Shown: positions 7,227 to 15,005 of the stretch, piece by piece | Numbering within the stretch: the stretch's first letter is position 1 | How the letters are laid out: the number at the start of each line of letters is the position of its first letter | NCBI GenBank assembly: GCA_038327995.1 | Contig: JBBQLP010000010.1 | Coordinates: forward strand, 1 to 64,000 | Reading direction: 5' to 3' | Length of the DNA stretch: 64,000 bases | Source: CAIOYC01 sp038327995 | GTDB lineage: Bacteria > Pseudomonadota > Alphaproteobacteria > Caulobacterales > Caulobacteraceae | Translations under genes and position numbers: made by a program | Notes under the pieces: generated by a model | The model's input: only the letters and a program-made list of their open reading frames with translations | What the model was told of the DNA's origin: nothing | Database searches by the model: none

Positions 7227-8267
7227 TCACACTACTGGCTGCGGCTTGCTGCGTACCCATTGCGACAGCACCCACTTTTCTCCACTGGTCGGGGGCAGTC
7301 CGGCGTGCACTGTGCGAGGGTCCACCCGATCTTCGCCATCCACGCTGAAGAAGAAAAGAGCGTCGCCAGTCTGGCCCTTGAAGCGGTAGTGCATTTCGGG
7401 AAACTCAGTCTCGCCACCCTCGTAGCTGTCGTTCAGATAGAGGAGGAAGGTGGCGATCCTCTGCCCCTCGCGCGCCAACACCTGGGCAAAACCGGGGACG
7501 TCCGGGTTCAGGAAGTCGAAATGGTGGTCAAAGCTCTGCCCTACCGAATAGTGCAGTACATTGGGGGCCTCCTGAAGATCTCGCGCCAAGCCGAGCGCAG
7601 CGGCGATGCGCGTGCGTAGCAGGGCCAGCACCACGTCCCCGTCGAATAGGGCGAACCCTGCGCCGGAGTTGGTGCGCATATTGGGTTGAGGGTTGGCGGT
7701 GGGGCCCGGCTTATAGACGCCGGTCTGTTTCAGCCGTCCTTGGGCGCGGGAGATCAGCCAGTCGCACGCCGACTTGGGTGCAAACGCCCGCACCACGCCG
7801 ATGCGTGGCGATGTGCTGACGTCTTGGACTGGCAAGGGCTCCAGCCAAGTCCCGGGATCGTCGCCGATAATGGCCAGTTGCGGCGCGGCGCGAGGATCGC
7901 CTCGTTTGCTGGCGATGCGTAGCCAGCGCAGGGCTTCTCCCCAGTTCTGCTCCAGTCCGACGCCGTTGGCGCGCAGCACCGCCGCCATGTGGGCGGCGTC
8001 TGCCCCGCCCGCCGCTGCAGCTCCTTCGATCAGAACCGAGCCCTTGACGGGGTCGAGTGGAGCCGCACGCCCCACCGTCAAACGCGCGCCGAGATAGCTC
8101 ATCGATGGAGCGTGCCCGGCGTCTGCGGCTATTTGCAGCCAACCCACAGCCACATCGTGCCGCCCCTCGGCGTCGAACAGGCGGGCGAGGGCGAACTGGG
8201 CGTCCGGGTCGCCGGACCGCGCCTTGGCCTGGAATTCAGCGCTGGTGATGGTTGCGGTCGTACTCAT
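7227..8267 (-). CDS. Sel1-repeat / prolyl 4-hydroxylase-like dioxygenase
   Basis: A 346-residue fusion. Residues 1-135 contain Sel1/TPR-like helical repeats (AQFALARLFDAEG, GWLQIAADAGHAPSMSYLGA, ALRWLRIASKRGDPRAAPQLA). Residues 150-340 form a prolyl 4-hydroxylase-type Fe(II)/2-oxoglutarate domain. Iron ligands are H249, D251 (HFD) and H321, and the 2-oxoglutarate lysine is K331 (GEKWVLSQW). The sequence YLNDSYEGGETEFP is typical of the P4H fold. The repeats may recruit a protein substrate, which is not known. The gene is divergent from mnmA. Confidence 0.88.
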   Translation of the reverse strand: MSTTATITSAEFQAKARSGDPDAQFALARLFDAEGRHDVAVGWLQIAADAGHAPSMSYLGARLTVGRAAPLDPVKGSVLIEGAAAAGGADAAHMAAVLRANGVGLEQNWGEALRWLRIASKRGDPRAAPQLAIIGDDPGTWLEPLPVQDVSTSPRIGVVRAFAPKSACDWLISRAQGRLKQTGVYKPGPTANPQPNMRTNSGAGFALFDGDVVLALLRTRIAAALGLARDLQEAPNVLHYSVGQSFDHHFDFLNPDVPGFAQVLAREGQRIATFLLYLNDSYEGGETEFPEMHYRFKGQTGDALFFFSVDGEDRVDPRTVHAGLPPTSGEKWVLSQWVRSKPQPVV

Positions 8268-8289
8268 GCGTCCGTCACGGGAACCTTAG

Positions 8290-8362
8290 GGATTGGCGTA
8301 AGAGCTAACCGGCAACAGCCGGCGGCGCCAGTGTCCCCTACAGGCGGCGCCCTCGCCAATCC
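8290..8362. repeat. Inverted repeat GGATTGGCG...CGCCAATCC in the mnmA divergent region
   Basis: Perfect 9-bp arms at 8290-8298 and 8354-8362 flank the middle of the divergent gap between the prolyl-hydroxylase gene and mnmA. The 55-bp separation is long for a hairpin; a looped or paired regulator site is possible, and chance cannot be excluded. Confidence 0.25.
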
Positions 8363-8387
8363 GGCCGCGCACGCCTAAATAGCGCTG

Positions 8388-9554
8388 ATGGACGCTGCCG
8401 CTCTCCTTTGGGAAGACCCGACCCTCGCCGCCGCCAAGGCCGCTACGGGGCTGTCAACTGGTGCGCGCGTGGTTGCGGCAATGTCCGGCGGGGTGGACTC
8501 AACTGTTGTCGCGGCCCTGCTGCATCGGGCCGGATATGACGTAGTGGGCGTGACGCTGCAACTCTATGACCACGGCGCGACGGTGAAAAAGGCAGGCGCC
8601 TGTTGCGCCGGGCAAGACATCCGCGACGCCCGCATGGCCTCCGAACGCATGGGCGTGCCGCACTATGTGCTCGACTACGAAAGCCGCTTTCGCCAGGAGG
8701 TGATCGACGATTTCGCCGACGCCTATCTGCGCGGCGAGACGCCCATTCCCTGCATCCGCTGCAATCAGACGGTGAAGTTCCGGGACCTTATGGATGTGGC
8801 TCGCGACCTGGGGGCAGAAGCCATGGCCACTGGCCACTACGTCCGCCGCGTAGATGGGGCGCACGGGCCGGAACTTCACCGGGCGCACGATCCGGCGCGC
8901 GACCAGAGCTATTTCCTGTTCGCCACCACCCGTGAACAGCTCGCCTATCTGCGCTTTCCGCTGGGCGATCTGCCCAAGAGTGCGGTGCGAGAGGCGGCGA
9001 GGGCGCTGGGCATGGCGGTGGCGACCAAGCCGGACAGCCAGGACATCTGTTTCGTGCCCGAGGGCAAATACTCCACCCTGATCGACAAGCTGCGCCCGAA
9101 CGCGGCGGGGGCAGGCGACATTGTGCATCTGGATGGGCGGGTGCTGGGGCGTCACGAAGGCGTCACCCGTTATACCGTAGGTCAACGGCGGGGGCTCAAC
9201 GTCGCCGTGGGCGATCCTTTGTTCGTGGTGAACATCGAACCGGATACGAAACGTGTGATCGTTGGTCCGCGCGAGGCGCTCTTGACCCGCGCCCTGACGC
9301 TGAAGGAGACCAATTGGCTCGGCGACGAGCCGACCATCGGAGACGCCGCGACGGCGGGAAAGGCCGTGCTGGCCCGCGTGCGCTCCACCCGCGATCCGGT
9401 TCCGGCGCGGCTGGTCAGGGGGGAGGGCGTCTTGGTGGTCTTTGACGCAGCAGAGGAAGGCGTCTCCCCCGGACAGGCCTGCGTCCTCTATGACCCCGCA
9501 AATCCCAGCCGGGTGCTCGGCGGCGGATTTATCGCCACCACCGAGCGGGCCTGA
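8388..9554 (+). CDS. mnmA: tRNA-specific 2-thiouridylase MnmA
   Basis: A 388-residue enzyme that adds sulfur to U34 of tRNA-Lys, -Glu and -Gln in the cytosol. It shows the PP-loop ATP motif SGGVDST (residues 33-39) and a catalytic Cys in PCIRCNQTVKF. The second Cys lies in the highly conserved KPDSQDICFVP, and YTVGQRRGL lies in the C-terminal half. Length matches the family (about 370-400). It is transcribed alone, divergent from the Sel1-hydroxylase gene. Confidence 0.97.
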   Translation: MDAAALLWEDPTLAAAKAATGLSTGARVVAAMSGGVDSTVVAALLHRAGYDVVGVTLQLYDHGATVKKAGACCAGQDIRDARMASERMGVPHYVLDYESRFRQEVIDDFADAYLRGETPIPCIRCNQTVKFRDLMDVARDLGAEAMATGHYVRRVDGAHGPELHRAHDPARDQSYFLFATTREQLAYLRFPLGDLPKSAVREAARALGMAVATKPDSQDICFVPEGKYSTLIDKLRPNAAGAGDIVHLDGRVLGRHEGVTRYTVGQRRGLNVAVGDPLFVVNIEPDTKRVIVGPREALLTRALTLKETNWLGDEPTIGDAATAGKAVLARVRSTRDPVPARLVRGEGVLVVFDAAEEGVSPGQACVLYDPANPSRVLGGGFIATTERA

Positions 9555-9560
9555 CGCAGC

Positions 9561-11369
9561 CTAGTTCTGCGGCTTGTTCGCGTCGTTCTGGCCGGGCCCG
9601 TCCGGCCGCTGGCCCTTGTGCTGACCTAGGTTGGGCTTGTCCGGGTGCGAGGGCGCGCCCTGAGCCTTTGCCGCATCAGCTACCACCTTGGCCTTGGTCT
9701 CGGCGGCGACCTTCGCCTGTTGGGCTGCGACTTTGGCCTGTTCGGTCGCGACTCTGCTCTGGGCGTCCGCCGTAGCCTTTTGCGCCGCCGCTAGTTTCGC
9801 CTGCTCCTGCTGGACCCGCGCGGCCTGTTCCTGGACCCGTTGCTGGGTCTGGACCTGCTGCTGTTGCGCCTGCGCCGCCTGAAGGGCGGCCGCCTGCTGG
9901 GCACGCTGCTGATCTACGACCCGCCTTGCAGCGTCCTGTTGGGCTCGCGCCTGTTGTTGCTGGGCGACCGCTGCGTCGCGGGCGGCTTGGCGCGCCGCAT
10001 CCTGTTGAGCACGTTGTTGAGCCTGCGCCGCCTGATCGGACTGGTGGCGAGCAGCGTCCGCCGCGGCCTGTTGCTGGGCTTGTTGGGCGCGGGCTGCCTG
10101 CGCCTGATCGGCGTTCCTGCGAGCGGCGTCCTGTTGCGCCTGTTGTTGCTGACGCGACTGGGCTGCGGCTTGAGCATCCGCCTGCGCCCGAGATTGCGCA
10201 GCCGCCTGTTGCCGCTGCTGATCAGCCTGCTGGCGTTGCTGATCTTGCTGCTGCGCCTGGGCTGTTGCCTGCGCCTGTTGCTGCTGAAACTGCAACTGAC
10301 GCTGCTGGTCAGCCTGCTGGCGCGATTGATCTTGCTGTTGAGCGCGGCGTCCGGCGTCAAAATTCCGGTCGCCCGGCCCACCGAACTGCTGCCCGCCCTG
10401 CGATTGCGTTTGAGTGGGCGGAGCGGCGTCCCGATTCTGGTGATGATCTGAAGCGCGCCCAAGCGAGTAAGCGGCCGCTGCGGCGACAAGCGCGGTAGCG
10501 AGGCTCGATCCGCTGCCTCCAACGTTCACATCCTGACGCCGCTGGTCATAGCGTCCCTGGTCGTAGGTGCTTCCGAGAACGTCGTTGTAGCGCTGCGCCT
10601 CGATAGCCCGGCGATCCTGCTCGTCCTGCCAGTAGGCCTGTTGCTGGGCGGCGTGCTCGTCGTGATAGGCGCGCCAGTCCGCGTATTGCGCCTGCTGCTG
10701 CTCCCAACGGGCGCGGTCGGCGTCGATGGCGGCGCGGCGCTCCTGCCAGCGAGCGGCGGCGACGGCCTGACGGTCGCGGGTCAGGGCGGCGTTGTAGAGT
10801 TGCTTGGCGCGGTAGAGATAACGGCCCGCCAGATCGGCGCGCTCATCGACAAAGGCCGGATCAAGCGTTCGACCCTGGTTGTCATAGACCACCACAAGCT
10901 GGCCGTTGGAGTAGCCGTAGCTGTATTGCGGGTCCTGCACCAGGTAGGGGTTGGCCTGCCCCGCGTCATAGTAATAGTAGCGTTGGCCCTCTGGCGTGCG
11001 CTCGACCACGCGGGTGGAACGGTTGCTCCGCCACACCCACGGGCGGGTGCCGTTGTAGTCGAAGGCGTAGTCGGGGGGCGTGTCGCCCAGCACTCGCGAG
11101 GTCTGATAGGCGCGGTCGGCGTAGGCATAGCGGTCGCGCGGCGCGGCCACCCGACCGATGGTCGCGCGCGGCGCGGCGGGCAAGGCGCTTCCGATCGGCG
11201 CAGCGTTGGACGGGGCCGTGTCGGTGGTTGTCAGCGGCAGCGGCGGCGGCTGGTCGAGCACGGCCGAAGTCTGATTTCCCGGGCCGCTCTGGTTGCAGCC
11301 AGCCAGAGTCGCGGCGGCCAGAGCGGCGATCAGCGCCAGCTTCGATGAGGTGTCTCGGAATGAGGTCAT
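9561..11369 (-). CDS. Gln/Ala-rich lipoprotein with long coiled-coil region
   Basis: A 602-residue predicted lipoprotein with an N-terminal signal and the lipobox LAGC just after residue 20. Residues about 70-250 are Tyr/Arg/Asp-rich and probably folded. From about residue 330 to 560 the protein is almost entirely Gln, Ala, Arg and Asp, with many QQ runs. This suggests a long helical or disordered stalk. It ends with a Pro/Gly/Asn-rich tail. The ATG at 11369 begins the lipoprotein signal and has GGAGG upstream; an upstream GTG/TTG extension would bury it. I know no specific family. The repetitive DNA also opens long spurious frames on the opposite strand. Confidence 0.8.
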   Translation of the reverse strand: MTSFRDTSSKLALIAALAAATLAGCNQSGPGNQTSAVLDQPPPLPLTTTDTAPSNAAPIGSALPAAPRATIGRVAAPRDRYAYADRAYQTSRVLGDTPPDYAFDYNGTRPWVWRSNRSTRVVERTPEGQRYYYYDAGQANPYLVQDPQYSYGYSNGQLVVVYDNQGRTLDPAFVDERADLAGRYLYRAKQLYNAALTRDRQAVAAARWQERRAAIDADRARWEQQQAQYADWRAYHDEHAAQQQAYWQDEQDRRAIEAQRYNDVLGSTYDQGRYDQRRQDVNVGGSGSSLATALVAAAAAYSLGRASDHHQNRDAAPPTQTQSQGGQQFGGPGDRNFDAGRRAQQQDQSRQQADQQRQLQFQQQQAQATAQAQQQDQQRQQADQQRQQAAAQSRAQADAQAAAQSRQQQQAQQDAARRNADQAQAARAQQAQQQAAADAARHQSDQAAQAQQRAQQDAARQAARDAAVAQQQQARAQQDAARRVVDQQRAQQAAALQAAQAQQQQVQTQQRVQEQAARVQQEQAKLAAAQKATADAQSRVATEQAKVAAQQAKVAAETKAKVVADAAKAQGAPSHPDKPNLGQHKGQRPDGPGQNDANKPQN

Positions 11370-11432
11370 GGCGATAAAATCCTCCAGAAGCTTAAGCGTT
11401 CCGCTCAGGCTGCGTGTCACCTGTGGCGGATT

Positions 11433-11479
11433 TGAGATGAACGGCACTGGAACGGCGAGGGTCGGGGTTGTTCATCTCA
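11433..11479. promoter_or_regulatory. Perfect 10-bp inverted repeat between lipoprotein and thiolase genes
   Basis: TGAGATGAAC (11433-11442) and GTTCATCTCA (11470-11479) are exact inverse complements separated by 27 bp in the divergent promoter region. A shorter related word (ATCTCATTCCGAAC) follows near 11534. The spacing suits two operator half-sites on one DNA face rather than an RNA hairpin. The regulator is unknown. Confidence 0.35.
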
Positions 11480-11561
11480 CGCTCGCCGCTCGTTCGCTGA
11501 GCGCTCGCTCAAAGATGCCAACCGTCCTATATCTCATTCCGAACCGTCTATCGGAGCAGCC

Positions 11562-12755
11562 ATGTCCACCGTTTCAGACCCCATCGTCATCTGTTCCTAC
11601 GCCAGGACGCCCATGGGTGGCTTTCAGGGCGCGCTCGGGACCGTGAAGGCCACCGCCCTCGGCGCTGCGGCGGTGAAGGCAGCGCTGGAGCGATCGGGGG
11701 CCAGGGCCGAAGACGTGGAGCAGATCATCATGGGCTGCGTCCTTCCCGCTGGCCTCGGACAGGCCCCTGCGCGCCAGGCGGGGCTGGGGGCGGGGCTTCC
11801 GCTCGGCGTCGAGGCTTCGACTGTCAACAAGATGTGCGGATCGGGGATGCAGGCGGCGATCATGGCCCACGATGCGTTGGCGGCGGGCAGCGCCGATATC
11901 ATAATCGCCGGGGGTATGGAGAGCATGACCGGCGCCCCCTACGTGATGGCGAAGCACCGCTCCGGCGCCCGCATCGGCCACGACGTCATCTCTGACAGTA
12001 TGTATCTCGACGGGTTGGAGGACGCCTATGAGCCCGGCAAGCTGATGGGTGCGTTCGCCGAGGATAGCGCCCGCACCTACCAGTTCACTCGCGAACAGCA
12101 GGACGCCTACGCTGTCGAAAGCCTTTCCCGCGCGCGTAAGGCGACAGAGAGCGGCGCCTTCAAGCGGGAAATCGTCGCCGTCGAGGTCGCCACCCGGAAG
12201 GGAACCGAGACGGTAAGCCAGGACGAGCAGCCGATGAAAGCCGATCCCGCCAAAATCCCGACCCTGAAGCCCGCCTTCTCGAAAGACGGCACGATCACCG
12301 CCGCCAACGCCTCCTCCATTTCCGACGGCGCCGCGGCTCTGGTGATGACGCGGGAGTCGGTTGCACGCGAGAAGGGTCTGACGATCCTGGCCCGCGTGGT
12401 GTCCCACGCCACCCACGCGCACGAACCGGCCCTCTTCACCACCGCCCCCGTGCCGGCGATGCGCAAGGCGCTGAAGAAGGCGGGGTGGACGGTCGATGAT
12501 GTGGACCTTTGGGAGATCAACGAGGCCTTCGCAGTGGTGCCGATGATCGCCATGCAGGAGATGGGCCTCGAGCACGCCAAGGTGAACGTCAACGGCGGCG
12601 CTTGCGCCCTTGGCCACCCCATCGGGGCGTCCGGCGCGCGCATCCTGGCGACGCTCCTCTCGGCGCTGGAGGCGTCGGGCGGGACGAAGGGGATGGCCTC
12701 GCTCTGTATCGGCGGTGGCGAGGCGACGGCCATGGCGGTGGAGTTGGTGCATTGA
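11562..12755 (+). CDS. Acetyl-CoA C-acetyltransferase (thiolase)
   Basis: A 397-residue thiolase II that condenses two acetyl-CoA to acetoacetyl-CoA, or runs the reverse reaction. The nucleophile is C92 in NKMCGSGMQA. The base His lies in GGACALGHPIGASGAR and the second Cys in SLCIGGGEATAMA. Length and motifs fit AtoB/PhaA; the role (ketone body or PHB metabolism versus general degradation) cannot be fixed, since no phaB lies alongside. Its stop overlaps the TTG start of the next gene. Confidence 0.95.
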   Translation: MSTVSDPIVICSYARTPMGGFQGALGTVKATALGAAAVKAALERSGARAEDVEQIIMGCVLPAGLGQAPARQAGLGAGLPLGVEASTVNKMCGSGMQAAIMAHDALAAGSADIIIAGGMESMTGAPYVMAKHRSGARIGHDVISDSMYLDGLEDAYEPGKLMGAFAEDSARTYQFTREQQDAYAVESLSRARKATESGAFKREIVAVEVATRKGTETVSQDEQPMKADPAKIPTLKPAFSKDGTITAANASSISDGAAALVMTRESVAREKGLTILARVVSHATHAHEPALFTTAPVPAMRKALKKAGWTVDDVDLWEINEAFAVVPMIAMQEMGLEHAKVNVNGGACALGHPIGASGARILATLLSALEASGGTKGMASLCIGGGEATAMAVELVH

Positions 12756-13252
12756 GACGCGTCGGGGGGCTGATCGCGGCCGGACTGGCTTTCGCGCTTC
12801 CCGCATTCGCCTTTGCGGACGGACCCAATCCGAAAGCGCTCGACTGGTTGGTCGGGCGCTGGACGGCGGAAAAGACCGCCGACGGCGCCGCTGGCGGCTT
12901 CAGTTTCGAGCGTGAGGCAGGCGGTAAGGTGATCGTGCGTCATAACCACGCCGACTACCCGGCCTCGGGTGCGCGGCCAGCCTCTCACCATGACGACCTG
13001 ATGGTGGTCTATTTCGACGGCCCCCTCCGCGCCGACTACTGGGACAACGAAGGCCACACCATCCACTACACGGGCGCTGTCAGCGAAGACGGGCGGGTGA
13101 TCTTTACGGACACCGCTGCGTCAGGCCCGCACTACCGCCTCACCTACAAACCGCAGGGCGCCCAGGGGCTGTCAGGCCAGTTCGAGGTCGAGCCGCCGGG
13201 CGAGGCTGCGTTCAAGAGCTACCTCACCTGGACGGCGGTGCGAGTCCCCTAA
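12752..13252 (+). CDS. Exported protein of unknown function, coupled to thiolase
   Basis: A 166-residue protein beginning at TTG 12752, which overlaps the thiolase TGA and has GGAG 8 nt upstream. The N-terminus is a signal peptide (LRRVGGLIAAGLAFALP, cleavage after AFA). The mature part starts with KALDWLVGRWTAEK and has alternating strands (YYWDNEG-like, HIHYTGAV, YRLTYKP). This resembles DUF1579-type lipocalin-like barrels that begin with an LxxLxGxW motif. Ligand and role are unknown. Its 3' end overlaps the convergent pirin gene by four bases. Confidence 0.78.
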   Translation: MRRVGGLIAAGLAFALPAFAFADGPNPKALDWLVGRWTAEKTADGAAGGFSFEREAGGKVIVRHNHADYPASGARPASHHDDLMVVYFDGPLRADYWDNEGHTIHYTGAVSEDGRVIFTDTAASGPHYRLTYKPQGAQGLSGQFEVEPPGEAAFKSYLTWTAVRVP

Positions 13253-14142
13253 CTCATCGGCTCGGGCTGCGGCATGGGTACATCCTCCGGCGCGGGGATG
13301 AAGTCGTGGTCGTCGCCCTCTGGGAGTTTCATTCGCCCGGCCTTCCAGTCCTCTTTCGCCTGCTGAATCCGCGCGTGCGAGGAGGAGACGAGGTTCCACC
13401 AGATGTAGCGCTTGCCCACCGGCTCGCCGCCGAGCGCCATCACTCTGGCCTTGGTCACGGCGGTCAGCACCGCGTCGGCGCCCCTGGCGAAGACCAGCAT
13501 CTGGCCCGCCTCATAGGTGCGATCATCCACCTCCACGCTGCCTTCGACAATGAAGGCCGCGCGCTCGGAATACTCGCCCGGCATCCCGGCCTTGGTTCCG
13601 GGCTCCAGTTCCCAATGGATGTAGAAGAGCGGCGAGTGGGTCTGCACCTTCGCTGCAGCCCCATAGGCCGAACCCGCCACCAGCCGGGCCCACAACCCAC
13701 CTACCTGATAGGTCGGCAGATCATCGCCCTTGTGATTGGCGAAGGTGGGGTCGGTCTCTTCCGCCTCGTTGGGCAATGCGACCCAGGCCTGGAGACCATG
13801 CGAACGGCTCGGACCTTTCAGGATTTCGGGATCGGTGCGCTCGGAATGGACGATCCCCTTGCCAGCAGTCATCCAGTTCACCTCGCCGGGCTTGATCGCC
13901 AGCGCCGAACCGAGATTATCTCGGTGAAAGATTTCGCCCTCGAACAGATAGGTGACGGTAGAGAGGCCGATATGAGGATGCGGGCGCACATCTATCCCAT
14001 GGCCGGGAGCGAACACCGCCGGTCCCATGTGGTCGAGGAAGATGAAAGGCCCGACCATCCGGTGCGTGGGAAAGGGCAGAATCCGCCCGACCTCAAACCC
14101 GCCGAGGTCGCGCGGGCGGCTGGGAATGACGAGTTCGATCAT
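13249..14142 (-). CDS. Pirin family protein
   Basis: A 297-residue bicupin. The N-terminal cupin carries the metal-binding pattern of pirins (GPFIFLDHMGP, HPHIGLSTVTYLFEG with two His, and EVNWMTAGKGIVHSER). The C-terminal cupin lies around residues 165-260. Bacterial pirins include quercetin dioxygenases and regulators of central metabolism, so the exact role is open. It is cytosolic and is followed upstream on the same strand by an Lrp-type regulator. Confidence 0.93.
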   Translation of the reverse strand: MIELVIPSRPRDLGGFEVGRILPFPTHRMVGPFIFLDHMGPAVFAPGHGIDVRPHPHIGLSTVTYLFEGEIFHRDNLGSALAIKPGEVNWMTAGKGIVHSERTDPEILKGPSRSHGLQAWVALPNEAEETDPTFANHKGDDLPTYQVGGLWARLVAGSAYGAAAKVQTHSPLFYIHWELEPGTKAGMPGEYSERAAFIVEGSVEVDDRTYEAGQMLVFARGADAVLTAVTKARVMALGGEPVGKRYIWWNLVSSSHARIQQAKEDWKAGRMKLPEGDDHDFIPAPEDVPMPQPEPMS

Positions 14143-14166
14143 GGCTCCGGTTTGCGTAGTTCGGCC

Positions 14167-14664
14167 CTATCCCAATCCGCTCACACAGGGGCTGATCAGG
14201 CCCAGAGGAACGGCGGTGGAGGTTTTGACGCTGCGCATGACGATGCGGCTCTCGACGTTGGAGACGAGGCCGAGGGAGAGCAGCTTTTCGCGCAGGAAAT
14301 CGTCAAACGCGTGCATATCCCGAGTGATGATCCTCAGCACGTAGTCCATGCCGCCCGTCACCGTGGCGCATTGCGCGACCTCAGGCCACTTGACCACGGC
14401 GGCCTCGAACGCTTCGAGGTTTTCCTTGGTGGGGAGCGACAGCTTCACCTCGGCGAACACCTCAAAGGCCAGGCCGAGCTTTTCGCGGTCGAGGATGGTG
14501 ACGCGCTTTTCGATAATACCCACGTCTTCCAGCCGCTTTATCCGTCGCCAGCAGGGGGAGGACGACAAGCCCACCCGCTCGGCAATCTCGGCCACCGAAA
14601 GGCTGGCGTCGTGCTGGATCAGGTCGAGGATTTTAGCGTCGATGGCGTCCAGAACTTCCGCCAA
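14167..14664 (-). CDS. Lrp/AsnC-family transcriptional regulator
   Basis: A protein of about 165 residues with an N-terminal helix-turn-helix (LSVAEIAERVGLSSSPCWRRIKRLEDVGIIEKR). An AsnC-type ligand-binding ferredoxin-like domain follows (VTGGMDYVLRIITRD, FDDFLREKL). The TTG at 14664 is preferred because GGAGAG lies 7-8 nt upstream and Lrp proteins normally begin at the LDAIDAKILDLIQ helix; another TTG at 14700 is possible. It lies 24 bp upstream of the pirin gene on the same strand. The effector is probably an amino acid, by family. Confidence 0.9.
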   Translation of the reverse strand: MAEVLDAIDAKILDLIQHDASLSVAEIAERVGLSSSPCWRRIKRLEDVGIIEKRVTILDREKLGLAFEVFAEVKLSLPTKENLEAFEAAVVKWPEVAQCATVTGGMDYVLRIITRDMHAFDDFLREKLLSLGLVSNVESRIVMRSVKTSTAVPLGLISPCVSGLG

Positions 14665-14819
14665 ATCTAACTCTCCCGCGGCATCACCGTTGGCGAGCAA
14701 GGGCAGAATTTTTCCACCCTATGCCCGCATCGAAGGGAATAGGGCTAGATTGATGCTATGGCAAGGCGATATAAGCACGTTTATGTCGCGAGATGGCGGA
14801 TCGGCGACGTCGCTGTGCT

Positions 14820-14930
14820 TTAGCGATGCGAGGCGTAGGTCGAGAAATCCGCCTGCGACGGGGTGGCGATGGCGATATAGCCCACGCCCAGAACGGCGGC
14901 GATGGCGATGAAGAGCGAGAGCATACGCAT
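14820..14930 (-). CDS. Possible 36-residue membrane or exported peptide
   Basis: An ATG frame of 36 codons with strongly GC-rich third positions encodes MRMLSLFIAIAAVLGVGYIA, then a short polar tail ending YASHR. It looks like a single membrane helix or a short signal-peptide protein. No good ribosome site is visible. Longer overlapping frames in this stretch have poor codon structure and were rejected. It lies between the Lrp gene and the sensor kinase. Confidence 0.4.
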   Translation of the reverse strand: MRMLSLFIAIAAVLGVGYIAIATPSQADFSTYASHR

Positions 14931-15005
14931 AGGGAGTATCCAGCAAGGTAAAGGCTACAAAGCGCGTTGGCCGCCCTAAAGGTTCCATTGCGGCCCAACA
15001 AAAGT

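Noticed and set aside
9840..10451. Long Leu/Arg-rich frame on the plus strand, antisense to the lipoprotein
   Set aside because: It mirrors the CAG/GCC repeats of the Gln/Ala-rich lipoprotein, which has a signal peptide, lipobox and ribosome site; the antisense product is low-complexity.
11574..12806. A 410-codon minus-strand frame opposite the thiolase
   Set aside because: The thiolase has all catalytic residues; the antisense frame is a codon-bias artefact.
13306..14670. A 454-codon plus-strand frame across the pirin and Lrp genes
   Set aside because: It spans two well-recognised genes on the other strand and has no recognisable domain.
14719..15001. Two overlapping minus-strand frames of 81-89 codons
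   Set aside because: Arg/Ser/Pro-rich shadow sequences; the 36-codon frame in the third phase has much better codon bias.
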